Below, piece after piece: positions 33,790 through 42,392 of a stretch of DNA of 64,000 bases. Source of the stretch: Desulfovibrio sp. (GTDB taxonomy: Bacteria; Desulfobacterota; Desulfovibrionia; Desulfovibrionales; Desulfovibrionaceae); assembly GCA_017528345.1 (NCBI GenBank), contig JAFXOX010000064.1, forward strand, positions 1 to 64,000. Direction: 5' to 3'. Every line of letters begins with the position of its first letter. Within the stretch, counting starts at the first letter, position 1. The notes under the pieces are model-generated. The model did no database searches, had not been told where the DNA came from, and saw only the letters and a list, made by a program, of their open reading frames with translations. A program made the translations under genes and the position numbers.

Positions 33790-35133
33790 TTAGCAGATGC
33801 TCTTATGCATCCACTTTCCTTTCTGCCAGTAGCGCCACTGGATGATAGCTCGTAGGCTTTCATCACAGGTGAAGACAATCCACATGCCAAGTAACCCAAA
33901 GCCGAGGATAATGCCTGCGAGATAACTACCGACAGTGGCCACGCTCCAGACAACGGTAATACTTGTGATCAGCGGAAACATTGGGTCTCCCACAGCCGCA
34001 AGCAGCCTTCCTGTGAGGATATTGATGGCACGTCCAGCTTCCAGGATAATGTCAATCCAGAAAATAGTCAGGCACAGATGCTGGATATTCTCATTGGGCG
34101 TCAGCCAGGGCATGAAGATCGGAGCAGTCAGTGCCAGAATAAGGGCCAGGATAAGTGATATTTTCAGTGAAGCGCGTGCGGCAAAGGCCCCCACAAGCTT
34201 GGCTGCTGAAAAATGGTGGCTGCCCACAAGATGCCCTGCCAGAATGGCTGCACTTTGGCCCATGGAAATGGCAAAAATGAAAGTCACAATGACCACATTC
34301 ATGAGGTAGGTGCGCGCTGCCAGAGCCTCTGTGCCCAGTAGGTTGATGAAATAGGTGATGACCACCTGTGAGGAGGCATAAGAGAACATTTCACCGGCAC
34401 CAGGCAGGCCAATATGCAGAATCTGGCCAAGTTTTTTGAGAAGATCACGGCCTGTGGACGCATTATGTTCAAGCTTTTTTGTTTGGCTGAGTACAAAGAT
34501 GAGCAAAAGCACAAAACTGAAGGCACGGCTAATCACCGTCGCCCAGGCTGCCCCCGCTGCTCCGAGTGCGGGACAGCCGAGGTGCCCGAAGATCAGACAG
34601 TAATTGGCGCAAATATTCACGAGATTCGTGAAGAGGGAAACGTACATGGGGTATCTGGCCATTTCCCGCGCACGCAGAATACTCGCCTGAGTGACATTGA
34701 GAGCGTGGAGAAACGCAAAAGAGCCGACAATAGTCAGATAACTTTTAGCATCGGCCCAAAGCGTGGGCGCGACCTGCATGAGGCTGAGAATATGGTCATC
34801 CAGGCAGAAAAGACTTGTGCTGACGAGCAGACCAATGATGATGTTGAGAAGGTAGGATGCTTTGACTGTGACCAAAAAATCCTGCAGACGTCTAGCTCCC
34901 AGGTACTGTGAGGCCACAACCAGGGTCCCTGTGGCGCCCACAATGAAGATGAGAAAGAGCATGTTCAGAATCTGATTGACCAGACCCACGGCCGCTACAC
35001 AGGCATCGGAAATCTGGCTGAGCATAACTGTGTCCACGAAACCCAGACTCATGAGTAGTAGCGTTTCTCCAAAAATGGGTCGCGTGAGACGCAAAAGACG
35101 ACGGCGCAGAGTTTTTTTTGACTGAACGGGCAC
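33790..35133 (-). CDS. MATE-family efflux transporter
   Basis: A 447-residue, 12-helix transporter. Family-like segments are LTRPIFGETLLLMSLGFVDT, QISDACVAAVGLVNQI and the mid-protein LHIGLPGAGEMFSYASSQ, which mirrors the N-terminal half and shows the two-lobe MATE design. MATE proteins export drugs or small organics against Na+ or H+. I chose GTG at 35133 because GAAGGAG precedes it by 5 nt; the frame runs to a TTG at 35175 without a ribosome-binding site. Substrate unknown. It stands alone, convergent with the upstream membrane protein. Confidence 0.9.
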   Translation of the reverse strand: MPVQSKKTLRRRLLRLTRPIFGETLLLMSLGFVDTVMLSQISDACVAAVGLVNQILNMLFLIFIVGATGTLVVASQYLGARRLQDFLVTVKASYLLNIIIGLLVSTSLFCLDDHILSLMQVAPTLWADAKSYLTIVGSFAFLHALNVTQASILRAREMARYPMYVSLFTNLVNICANYCLIFGHLGCPALGAAGAAWATVISRAFSFVLLLIFVLSQTKKLEHNASTGRDLLKKLGQILHIGLPGAGEMFSYASSQVVITYFINLLGTEALAARTYLMNVVIVTFIFAISMGQSAAILAGHLVGSHHFSAAKLVGAFAARASLKISLILALILALTAPIFMPWLTPNENIQHLCLTIFWIDIILEAGRAINILTGRLLAAVGDPMFPLITSITVVWSVATVGSYLAGIILGFGLLGMWIVFTCDESLRAIIQWRYWQKGKWMHKSIC

Positions 35134-35212
35134 CTTGGCTCCTTCCAGAGCGTGAGTGTTTGACAGAGAGCACAAACAGAAGAACTGTAGGGGAAATGTC
35201 TAGAGCCCGCAA

Positions 35213-35241
35213 GAAAAAAGCCGCCTGCGGAGACAGACGGC
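35213..35241 (-). terminator. Terminator of the 35.3 kb gene
   Basis: On the minus strand GCCGTCTG and CAGGCGGC pair (one G-T), followed by TTTTTT. Confidence 0.8.
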
Positions 35242-35299
35242 AGAATGTGCGAAGCAACGCACGTTTGGAGGGGATCAGTTGGCAGAATGCCAATTTTTG

Positions 35300-35686
35300 C
35301 TAATCGTGGCCGTGACAATGGCAATTTTTGCAGCGACCGCAGCAAATGTGCCCCTTGGGCCTCATCTTGTCCTGCTTCTGCGCTGCATTGACGAGGACCC
35401 GATTGCCGTTAATGGCTAGATCAAAACCACCAGCGCCTTTGAAGATGATTTGCTGTGGAGAGACGGGGCTGCTTGAAAGGGCCTTTTTGAAGGACTGGGC
35501 GACACTGCTTCCGGGTTTTGACAAATCACGAACGTCAATGAAAATGCGATCACAATGCGTATGGAACTGCTGCACCAGCCCCATGACTGTGCTCACTTGG
35601 GGCTGCTCAAGGGCCGTGCACTTGATATGCAGGTTGTTGTGGCTGATCCTGTGACTTACAAACTCTTTTTTCTTGTTGTTTTCCAT
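35300..35686 (-). CDS. Hypothetical protein with Cys/His-rich tail
   Basis: A 128-residue protein. The first 100 residues look like one alpha/beta domain (CDRIFIDVRDLSKPGSS, then QIIFKGAGGFDLAINGNRVL), reminiscent of STAS domains, but I cannot confirm this. The last 15 residues carry a dense metal-binding tail, CCGRCKNCHCHGHD, with five Cys and three His. The ribosome-binding site AAGGAAG is good and an AT-rich region with promoter-like boxes lies upstream. A role in metal sensing, storage or delivery is possible. Function unknown. Confidence 0.7.
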   Translation of the reverse strand: MENNKKKEFVSHRISHNNLHIKCTALEQPQVSTVMGLVQQFHTHCDRIFIDVRDLSKPGSSVAQSFKKALSSSPVSPQQIIFKGAGGFDLAINGNRVLVNAAQKQDKMRPKGHICCGRCKNCHCHGHD

Positions 35687-35909
35687 ATTTCTTCCTTTAG
35701 CTGCGTGACATCCATACAGCTATAGAATAAAAAATTAATTTCATTTTCACTAAGAAAACACTTTTTTCTGAACAAGACAAGGACACGTTGTTTCAAAAAA
35801 GAATATGAACTTTATTTTCAAAAATGTCAAGGAGGCTTGTCTTTTAGTTTCACAAGACGCAATCTCTCCTTGCCAATCTTGCCTTTTCCCGGCGCTTCAA
35901 CTAGATTAC
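35687..35909 (-). other. AT-rich intergenic region upstream of the 35.3 kb gene
   Basis: A strongly A/T-rich stretch (about 35720-35825) between the Cys/His-tailed protein and tRNA-Leu. It should hold the promoter of the 35.3 kb gene on the minus strand. An ATTAATTTCATTTTC block recalls Fur-type A/T palindromes but is not a clear match. No gene seen. Confidence 0.4.
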
Positions 35910-35993
35910 TGGTACGAGGAGGGGGAGTTGAACCCCCACGGTTAAACCGCTGGATCCTAAATCCAGTGCGTCTACCAATTCCGCCATCCTCGC
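35910..35993 (-). tRNA. tRNA-Leu (anticodon UAG)
   Basis: Minus-strand cloverleaf with acceptor GCGAGGA/TCCTCGT, anticodon stem CTGGA/TCCAG around TTTAGGA (anticodon UAG), long variable arm, GTTCAACTC T-loop and encoded CCA (35910-35912). Class II size as expected for tRNA-Leu. Confidence 0.95.
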
Positions 35994-36058
35994 ACTGGTA
36001 ATCAACTAGCATGTTCACACGATGAGTGCAAGCTGCGCTTAGTTGCAGGGGGCGGCCT

Positions 36059-36946
36059 ATGTTTTTCCCCGTTTCTGATATTACCTGTTCTCCGCTTCTC
36101 CCGTTTTTTTCTGCTTTTGTGGTTTCCCTCTGCTGTTCTGTTGGCGGGGTCAGTGGCGGTTTTCTGCTTGTGCCTTTTCAGATTTCCATACTTGGCATCA
36201 CGCAGCCGTGCGTGAGTGCCACCAATCATGTTTTTAATCTTCTTGCCTGTCCTTCTGGTATTTACCGTTTTTGGAGAGAGGGCCGTTTTGTCTGGCCTCT
36301 GGCCCTCTTATTGATCATTGGTACAATGCCAGGCGTTTTTTTGGGTGCCTGGGTGAAAACCCGTTTTCTTCAGGATATTTTGCACTTCTCGCTTTTTGTG
36401 GGTTTTGTCCTTCTTTTTATCGCGCTACGTATGCTCCTGGCGTTCCTGAAGGAAAAGAGAAAAGCTGAAATCGGCAAGCCAACGTCGGCACATGTGATCT
36501 GTCAAAGTTCTCTCTCCGCTCTGGACTTTACGTTTCAGGGCGTGCAATACCACCTGCCATGCCTTCCGGTCTTTGTGCTAAGCCTTATTGTCGGTGTCAT
36601 TGGCGGCATTTATGGTATTGGCGGGGGGGCCATCATGGGGCCCTTCCTCGTGGCAGGCTTTGGTCTGCCAGTGTATATAACGGCAGGCTCAACGCTGTGT
36701 GCGACTTTTGTGGCTTCCTTCACAGGCGTAGCCAGCTATCTATGGCTGGCCGCTATAAGTCAGAGTGCTGTTGGACCTGACTGGACGCTAGGCCTTCTGA
36801 TGGGTCTTGGCGGTGTGCTTGGTACCTATTGCGGTGCCCGTCTGCAGCGCTTTGTGCCGCATAAGCTTTTAAAAGCACTTTTGCTCGGCATTTTGCTCTA
36901 TGCAGGGTGTTATTACCTCGTTAAAGGTCTGCTTGCTCTCGTGTGA
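36059..36946 (+). CDS. Sulfite exporter TauE/SafE-family permease
   Basis: A 295-residue protein with about eight membrane helices in two halves. Each half has the TauE/SafE glycine-rich start: SVGGVSGGFLLVPF near the N-terminus and GGIYGIGGGAIMGPFLV near residue 195. The family moves sulfonates, sulfite or related anions, which fits a sulfur-metabolising organism, but the substrate is not shown by sequence. ATG at 36059 follows AGGGGGC. Its 3' end overlaps the convergent ybaK-like gene by 26 bp. Confidence 0.88.
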   Translation: MFFPVSDITCSPLLPFFSAFVVSLCCSVGGVSGGFLLVPFQISILGITQPCVSATNHVFNLLACPSGIYRFWREGRFVWPLALLLIIGTMPGVFLGAWVKTRFLQDILHFSLFVGFVLLFIALRMLLAFLKEKRKAEIGKPTSAHVICQSSLSALDFTFQGVQYHLPCLPVFVLSLIVGVIGGIYGIGGGAIMGPFLVAGFGLPVYITAGSTLCATFVASFTGVASYLWLAAISQSAVGPDWTLGLLMGLGGVLGTYCGARLQRFVPHKLLKALLLGILLYAGCYYLVKGLLALV

Positions 36947-37412
36947 GTTGGGCAAAGCTTCCCCGACAGGCCATGGCGAGCTCCTGAGGCGCGAGTTCCA
37001 GCTGTACGCCACGCAGACCCGCGCTGACGAGAATAGTTGGAAAGTTTTTGGCTGAAGCGTCGAGGTAGACGGGATAGTTTTTTTTGGCCGCTAGCGGGGA
37101 GCAACCACCCCGAAGATAGCCTGTCAGACCCTGTACTTCCTTGAGAGGAACCATTTCTACGTGCTTGTTCTGCGAAACCTTGGCCAGTGCCTTGAGGTCG
37201 AGCTCGCAGGCAGCTGGGATACAGGCCATAAGTACGCCGCTTTTGTCGCCGCGGGCCACAAGTGTTTTGAAAACGCGGGCAGGATCCTGCCCGAGCTTGG
37301 CTGCCATGGTTACAGCTGAGAGATCACTGGTGTCGACAGCTGCCTGATGTAGCTGATAGCTGATGCCCAGTTTTTCCAGAAGACGCGCGGCATTGGTTTT
37401 GATTTGTTTCAT
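36921..37412 (-). CDS. ybaK: Cys-tRNA(Pro)/Cys-tRNA(Cys) deacylase, YbaK type
   Basis: YbaK hydrolyses cysteine mischarged on tRNA-Pro. The 163-residue protein has the YbaK/ProX fold marks: AVTMAAKLGQDPARVFKTLVARG (visible as AAKLGQDPARVFKTL) with the conserved Lys of VFKTL, then GYLRGGCSPLAAKKN and VYLDASAK and ILVSAGLRGVQL. ATG at 37412 gives the typical MKQIKTNAARLLEK start; the frame is open further upstream. It is convergent with the TauE-like gene. Confidence 0.92.
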   Translation of the reverse strand: MKQIKTNAARLLEKLGISYQLHQAAVDTSDLSAVTMAAKLGQDPARVFKTLVARGDKSGVLMACIPAACELDLKALAKVSQNKHVEMVPLKEVQGLTGYLRGGCSPLAAKKNYPVYLDASAKNFPTILVSAGLRGVQLELAPQELAMACRGSFAQLTREQADL

Positions 37413-37522
37413 GGAGTTTTCCAGTCCTGCTGTCTGTTTTTGTGAGTCATTTGTCAAAGGGCAGTTGCCACAAAAGCGTTCCTTCTGCAAGCTGGCTTTG
37501 TGAATGAGGATTTGAGGTTTGT

Positions 37523-38284
37523 ATGCATTTGTCCCGTCTGTCGGATTGTCTTGCGCGCACAGGACCTTTGACTGATTTTTGTCTGCGCAGCATCAGACTT
37601 CTACTTACAGCCTTTTTGGGCCTTGTTCTCTGTGCCGGTCATGTGCTCTGCGCTGAGACCGGGAATGATGACAAGGAAAAATCGCCCAAAGGCACAAAGA
37701 TTCAGCTCTTCAACACCGTTGAGTTCAAACGACCTCTTTCCTCTCTGCCGGCCTGGATGCGCCTGCTTGATCGCAATAATCAGGCTTCCATTTTTGTCGA
37801 TGGCAAGTCCTTTTCCAAATCGGAGACGTGGAACACGTTCAAGGATGGGGCCAAGGGTAAAAAAGGGCTTGATTTGTTGCGTTATGTGCATAATTTCTGG
37901 AATAAATTCCCCTATCGTGAGGATATCCTCAACTGGGGCGTGGATGACTACTGGGCCATACCCGATGAATTCTTAAAAAAATCGGGTGACTGTGAAGACT
38001 ACGCCATTATTAAATATTTTTCCCTCAGGCAATTGGGGCTTGAAGCCGATAAGATGCGTATCGTAGTCCTGCGTGATACAGTGCGAAACCTCGCCCATGC
38101 GGTCCTTGTTGTTTACATGGATAACGATGCCTATGTCCTCGATAATTTGAGTAGCGCTGTGCTCTCCCATACGCGTTTTAAACACTATCAGCCGCAATAT
38201 TCCGTTAATGAGCTTGGCCGCTGGGCGCATCTTAAGGGACGTCCGGCTCAGCCCGCAGCAGCTGCGGCCAAGGCACAGAGGTGA
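37523..38284 (+). CDS. LapG-like periplasmic transglutaminase-like cysteine protease
   Basis: A member of the bacterial transglutaminase-like cysteine protease family (BTLCP). LapG cleaves the N-terminus of large RTX adhesins to release biofilm cells. The 253-residue protein has an export signal (hydrophobic at about 25-44, ending VLCAE). The catalytic triad is visible: Cys157 in SGDCEDYA, His192 in NLAHAVLV and Asp207 in YVLDNLS. ATG follows GAGG. Four nt later begins a membrane receptor with a degenerate HD-GYP domain, which may be its regulator. In D. vulgaris a LapG-type/LapD-type pair (DvhG/DvhD) has been described; whether this is the same pair I cannot tell. Confidence 0.85.
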   Translation: MHLSRLSDCLARTGPLTDFCLRSIRLLLTAFLGLVLCAGHVLCAETGNDDKEKSPKGTKIQLFNTVEFKRPLSSLPAWMRLLDRNNQASIFVDGKSFSKSETWNTFKDGAKGKKGLDLLRYVHNFWNKFPYREDILNWGVDDYWAIPDEFLKKSGDCEDYAIIKYFSLRQLGLEADKMRIVVLRDTVRNLAHAVLVVYMDNDAYVLDNLSSAVLSHTRFKHYQPQYSVNELGRWAHLKGRPAQPAAAAAKAQR

Positions 38285-38288
38285 AGAT

Positions 38289-40001
38289 ATGGAAGACAAA
38301 TACAAGGAAATGCCGGTCTCTGCCAATTCTGAAGCGGCTTTGCAGCAGCCTCTGGTGCAAGGTTCAGCCAAGGCGGAGAAAACGGAACATGCCTATTCTC
38401 TTTCCCATACACTGCTCTACAGCATGCTCGCCTGTGTTGTCCTCGTCGTGGGTATTGTGGCTCTCCTGCTTTGCCGTGCCCAGGTCCGTTATTCTGAGCA
38501 GGCTATTCTTGCTGGGCATCGTGATAAAGGCCAGACCTATGTCGAGACTGTGCTTGAAAATATCCGCGCCTGGCAGAGCAAAACGCTTGACACTATTCAT
38601 TATGTCAGTCAGGCAGAGATGTTCCGCCTTTTTGCCAAAGACTATCAGGAAGCCGCGCGGGCAGGTGGCGCTGATGGCAGTGATCTGAACTCCATGAGTG
38701 AGGAGCTCGACTATCTGCGTGATCTTCTGAGAGACACAGCTCAGCGTAGGGGCTGGTATGCGGCACGTATTGTCAATGGAAACGGCGAGAATCTGGTGGC
38801 AGAGCGCGATAGTCCACCACTGACCGCGGACAAGAAGGCCGTGGTCTCATTGGCTGGTACGCGTCGAGGTGCAAGTTATTCCTCGCTGTACGAGGAAAAC
38901 GGTCATCTTTTTCTGGATGTTGTGGACCCACTCTACGAAGTGCTGAGCATGGATGATGAACCTAAGATTGTTGCCTACCTGCTGCTTACGCTGAAAATGG
39001 ACAGTGTCGTCCTTGATTTTTTCTCAGGCATCCATCTGAAGGCAGATACCAAGGCGTATCTTCTGACCCCAGGTCCGACAGAGACAGCCTGTATCGGCTT
39101 TGAAAACGGCAAAGCCTCTGTAGTCACCAAAAAAACGCAGATTCCTCAGGTTCTGCCCTTTGAACGGCGTCTTTCTCAGGCTTCCACGCAGGAAGTGTTT
39201 TCTCTTGGTGCCCACATTGCCCTGCCCGTGTGGTATGCCGTCATGGAAATTCAGGCTTCGTCTGTTGACGGAGAAATTTCCAATAGTGCCCGGGAAATTT
39301 ATGGATTGGGTGTGCTGGGCAGTCTTTCCATAGCCCTTTTTCTGGCTATGATTGTGGGAACCTGGATTGTCAGACATAAGGCCAAGGAGGAACAGCGTTG
39401 CATAGGCGGCCTGGTGCATGCCATTGAGTGCGCCCTTGACGGCAGTGATGCCAAATTCCGTTATCTGCAGGGTCGCAGTCACAAGGTCGCCAATCTTTCT
39501 CAGCGTCTAGGGAGACAATTGCATCTTTCTTCTCAGGCCATGGAGAATATGCAGCTGGCAGCCAGGCTAAGCCAGGTGGGTAAAATTTTTGTGCCGCGTG
39601 ATATTATGATTAAGCGTGGACTTTTGACTGAAGAGGAACGCCGACAGGTGCAGCTTGCTCCCTATCACGCCTATAATGTGCTCAAGGGCGTGTTGCCGGG
39701 ACGTGTGGCGCGCATTGTCTACCAGATGGGCGGCAAGGTTGTGGATGATCCTGAAACCGGCGCAAATCACGAGCTGACTGCCAAGGAAATGCTACTTGAG
39801 GCGCGTGTTTTGCTCGTGGCGAATGATTTTTGTGCCATGGTCAGTCAGCGCGGCAATCGTCCCCCCCTGCCCATGGCTGATGCCCGCAAAAAGCTCGCTG
39901 AACGTGATCTTTATGACAAGACGGTTGTTGATGCCATCAATACCCTGTCAGATGCTGAAATTTCTGTCTTGCTAGACACGCCTCACGATGCCAAATCCTA
40001 A
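38289..40001 (+). CDS. Membrane receptor with periplasmic sensor and degenerate HD-GYP domain
   Basis: A 570-residue protein: TM1 at about 41-63, a periplasmic region of about 270 residues resembling a double Cache-like sensor, TM2 at about 338-361, and a cytoplasmic HD-GYP-like domain from about 375. The overall sequence pattern (SHKVANLSQRLG, then AARLSQVGKIFVPRDIMIK and LTEEERRQVQ) follows HD-GYP. However, the HD pair is replaced by SQ (LSQVGKI), the later His residues and the GYP loop are missing. It should bind but not cleave a cyclic dinucleotide, if it binds at all. Adjacent LapG-like protease suggests an inside-out signalling role. ATG at 38289 has GAGGTGAAG. Confidence 0.8.
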   Translation: MEDKYKEMPVSANSEAALQQPLVQGSAKAEKTEHAYSLSHTLLYSMLACVVLVVGIVALLLCRAQVRYSEQAILAGHRDKGQTYVETVLENIRAWQSKTLDTIHYVSQAEMFRLFAKDYQEAARAGGADGSDLNSMSEELDYLRDLLRDTAQRRGWYAARIVNGNGENLVAERDSPPLTADKKAVVSLAGTRRGASYSSLYEENGHLFLDVVDPLYEVLSMDDEPKIVAYLLLTLKMDSVVLDFFSGIHLKADTKAYLLTPGPTETACIGFENGKASVVTKKTQIPQVLPFERRLSQASTQEVFSLGAHIALPVWYAVMEIQASSVDGEISNSAREIYGLGVLGSLSIALFLAMIVGTWIVRHKAKEEQRCIGGLVHAIECALDGSDAKFRYLQGRSHKVANLSQRLGRQLHLSSQAMENMQLAARLSQVGKIFVPRDIMIKRGLLTEEERRQVQLAPYHAYNVLKGVLPGRVARIVYQMGGKVVDDPETGANHELTAKEMLLEARVLLVANDFCAMVSQRGNRPPLPMADARKKLAERDLYDKTVVDAINTLSDAEISVLLDTPHDAKS

Positions 40002-40006
40002 GTTCT

Positions 40007-41332
40007 ATGGCCAAAACACGTGAGATCTATGTCTGTTCGGCCTGCGGTGCAGAAAGTCTGACCTGGCGCGGACAGTGCCCAAGCTGCCATGCCTGGAATA
40101 CTCTGACAAGTCGGATGCAGGCCAAGTCTCAGCCAAGTGCTGTGCTTACCTCTGAAAAGGCAGTGGCTCTCAGTGAAGTCTGTGAAGAGACCGCAGAACC
40201 CTATACAAGTGGCATTGAGGCTCTTGATAGGGTCCTCGGACATGGCCTTGTGCCCGGTGGAGCCTTTCTCATCGGGGGGGAACCAGGTATTGGTAAATCA
40301 ACACTGCTTTTGCAGATTGCAGGTAATGTGGCGCGCATGGGGAAATGCGTTCTCTATGCCAGTGGTGAAGAGGCCTTGCCCCAGATCAGGGCCAGAGCCA
40401 GACGACTTGAAGTCCTCTTTCCAAGTCTGATGGCCATTTCAACCCACAATACAGAAGATATTCTAAGTTCGCTGGCGACGCTTGAGCCAAGCCTGCTCAT
40501 CGTGGATTCTGTGCAAACAGTGGGCAGTCCCGCGGCGGATGGACAGCCTGGCAATGTGACCCAGATTCGGCAGGTGACGCAGGAACTCATGGAAGCCTGT
40601 CGCAAAAGTGCGACAACTTTGATCCTTGTTGGTCATGTGACCAAGGATGGCGTACTGGCAGGCCCGCGTCTTTTGGAACATATGGTGGACACGGTTATCT
40701 CTCTTGAAGGAGATAGACGCCAGCTCTTTCGGCTTTTGCGCGTTTTTAAAAACCGTTTTGGTCCCAATGAGGAATTACTGGTTTTGCGTATGGCAAGCCA
40801 GGGGTTGAGTGTTATTGATGATCCCTCAACCTTTTTTTTACAGGCACGCGACCCAAAGCTTTCAGGGACAGCCGTCGTCATGGCTGTTGATGGGCAAAGG
40901 CCGCTGGCCGTTGAAGTACAGGCCCTCGTTTCCCGTTCTTTTCTCAATATTCCACGGCGAACAGCCCTTGGCTTTGACGTCAACCGATTACATTTGCTTC
41001 TGGCCGTGCTCGAAAAACGTCTGAAACTGAATTTTTCCCAGGTTGATATTTATGCCAAGGTGGGCGGCGGCATGCGTCTGGCCGAGCCAGGTCTGGATCT
41101 GGCTCTCGTTGCAGCTGTACTTTCTTCTTACTATGATTTTCCGCTTCCTGAAAAAGGCATTTTTTGGGGAGAGGTAGATTTAAACGGGCAGATTCGTCCC
41201 GTGCAGGCCCATGATATCAGGCTTGTGCAGGCCAGACGTCTTGGCTTTACCCCGTGTCTGTACCCTCAGACCGAGTCAGGTGATGGCCTTGCCGCGTTGA
41301 GCGATCTGTCGACAGCTCTTTTTCATCGCTAG
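40007..41332 (+). CDS. radA: DNA repair protein RadA
   Basis: RadA is a RecA-like ATPase that drives branch migration in recombination. The 441-residue protein has the N-terminal zinc-finger (CSACGAESLTWRGQCPSC), Walker A GGEPGIGKSTLLLQIAG, the RadA signature KNRFG and a C-terminal Lon-protease-like domain. No strong ribosome-binding site is visible; the start lies 5 nt after the receptor gene stop, so coupling is likely. Confidence 0.96.
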   Translation: MAKTREIYVCSACGAESLTWRGQCPSCHAWNTLTSRMQAKSQPSAVLTSEKAVALSEVCEETAEPYTSGIEALDRVLGHGLVPGGAFLIGGEPGIGKSTLLLQIAGNVARMGKCVLYASGEEALPQIRARARRLEVLFPSLMAISTHNTEDILSSLATLEPSLLIVDSVQTVGSPAADGQPGNVTQIRQVTQELMEACRKSATTLILVGHVTKDGVLAGPRLLEHMVDTVISLEGDRRQLFRLLRVFKNRFGPNEELLVLRMASQGLSVIDDPSTFFLQARDPKLSGTAVVMAVDGQRPLAVEVQALVSRSFLNIPRRTALGFDVNRLHLLLAVLEKRLKLNFSQVDIYAKVGGGMRLAEPGLDLALVAAVLSSYYDFPLPEKGIFWGEVDLNGQIRPVQAHDIRLVQARRLGFTPCLYPQTESGDGLAALSDLSTALFHR

Positions 41333-41340
41333 AGGTCGGC

Positions 41341-42024
41341 ATGGCTTGTGAAGTTGAGCGAAAATATCTGCATGTGAACTTTGCAGAGCTGCGTAGCCAT
41401 CTTCAGAAACAGGCGGCTGTTTGCCTTGGCCGTCATTTTGAGCGCAATGTGGTCTATGAGACAGATCCGCCAAGCTTTTGTCAGCAGAAAAAACTCCTGC
41501 GTCTGCGGAGTTGTTTTTGGGCAGAGCGCACACCGCAGTATGTTTTGACCTTTAAGGCTCCTGCTGCACAGGCAGAAGCGCTTCAAGGCTTCAAGGTGCG
41601 TCGCGAAGATGAGGTTTTTGTGAGTTCGGCTGAGAGCATGGGCGCCATTTTAGAGGGACAGGGCTTTGTGCCTTGGGCCTGTTATGAAAAAGTGCGCGAA
41701 ACGTGGCAGGTGAGTGCCGTTTCTGTGGTTCTCGACGTTTTGCCCTTTGGACGCTTTGTGGAGCTTGAAGGTGACGCTGTGGCCATTGACGCGTTGGCGT
41801 TGACCCTTGACCTTGCTGAGGCAGAGCAGAGTACACAGTCCTACGCGGCGTTATACCGGGATTGGCTGCAGGCCATGGGAAAATCTTGGCAGGCAAGTTT
41901 TATGTTTAGTGAGCAGGAGCGCAAGGCCTGGACCGAGCGATTAGGAATTTATGATCTTCCTGAGCTGCCAAGGCTCTGTTCCCCAAGCTTGGAGAGTTGT
42001 CTTCAGGGGGCAGCAGGCGTATAG
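41341..42024 (+). CDS. CYTH-domain protein (CyaB/triphosphatase-like)
   Basis: A 227-residue protein beginning with the CYTH signature EVERKYL. Charged strand residues follow (LLRLRSCFW, YVLTFKAP, KVRREDE, VVLDVLPFGRFVELEGD), as in the metal-dependent triphosphate tunnel. CYTH proteins include class IV adenylate cyclase and thiamine or inorganic triphosphatases; the activity here is not settled. ATG follows AGAGGTCGGC. It lies between radA and clpS in one long transcript-like block. Confidence 0.85.
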   Translation: MACEVERKYLHVNFAELRSHLQKQAAVCLGRHFERNVVYETDPPSFCQQKKLLRLRSCFWAERTPQYVLTFKAPAAQAEALQGFKVRREDEVFVSSAESMGAILEGQGFVPWACYEKVRETWQVSAVSVVLDVLPFGRFVELEGDAVAIDALALTLDLAEAEQSTQSYAALYRDWLQAMGKSWQASFMFSEQERKAWTERLGIYDLPELPRLCSPSLESCLQGAAGV

Positions 42025-42052
42025 CCAAGGAAATCGTTGGCAGGAGGAAGCC

Positions 42053-42370
42053 ATGCCGAGGACACATACTCTTGGCGATGAAGGTGATACCCAAGTCGTC
42101 GTTGCAACCAAAGTCAAAGAACCTGAACACTACCGCGTTTTTTTGCACAATGATGACTATACGACCATGGAATTTGTGGTTGAGATTTTGCAGCAGGTTT
42201 TTCATAAGCCTGTGGAAGAAGCAACGAGCATTATGATGCATGTGCATAAAAACGGCCGCGGTGAATGTGGCATTTTTACTTACGAGATTGCGGAAACCAA
42301 GGTGGCCAGTGTGCATAGTCTTGCCCGTAAGGCTGGTTTCCCCTTGAAGTGTACCATGGAAAAAGCGTGA
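42053..42370 (+). CDS. clpS: ClpS adaptor
   Basis: ClpS delivers N-degron proteins to ClpA. The 105-residue protein has the core HYRVFLHNDDYTTMEFVV, including the Asn-Asp-Asp motif, a metal/peptide-binding His pair in MMHVHKNG and the C-terminal KAGFPLKCTMEKA. ATG at 42053 has AGGAGGA; the upstream frame extension is not supported. clpA begins 22 nt later. Confidence 0.96.
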   Translation: MPRTHTLGDEGDTQVVVATKVKEPEHYRVFLHNDDYTTMEFVVEILQQVFHKPVEEATSIMMHVHKNGRGECGIFTYEIAETKVASVHSLARKAGFPLKCTMEKA

Positions 42371-42392
42371 AGAAGGCGGAGAAAAGTCCATT

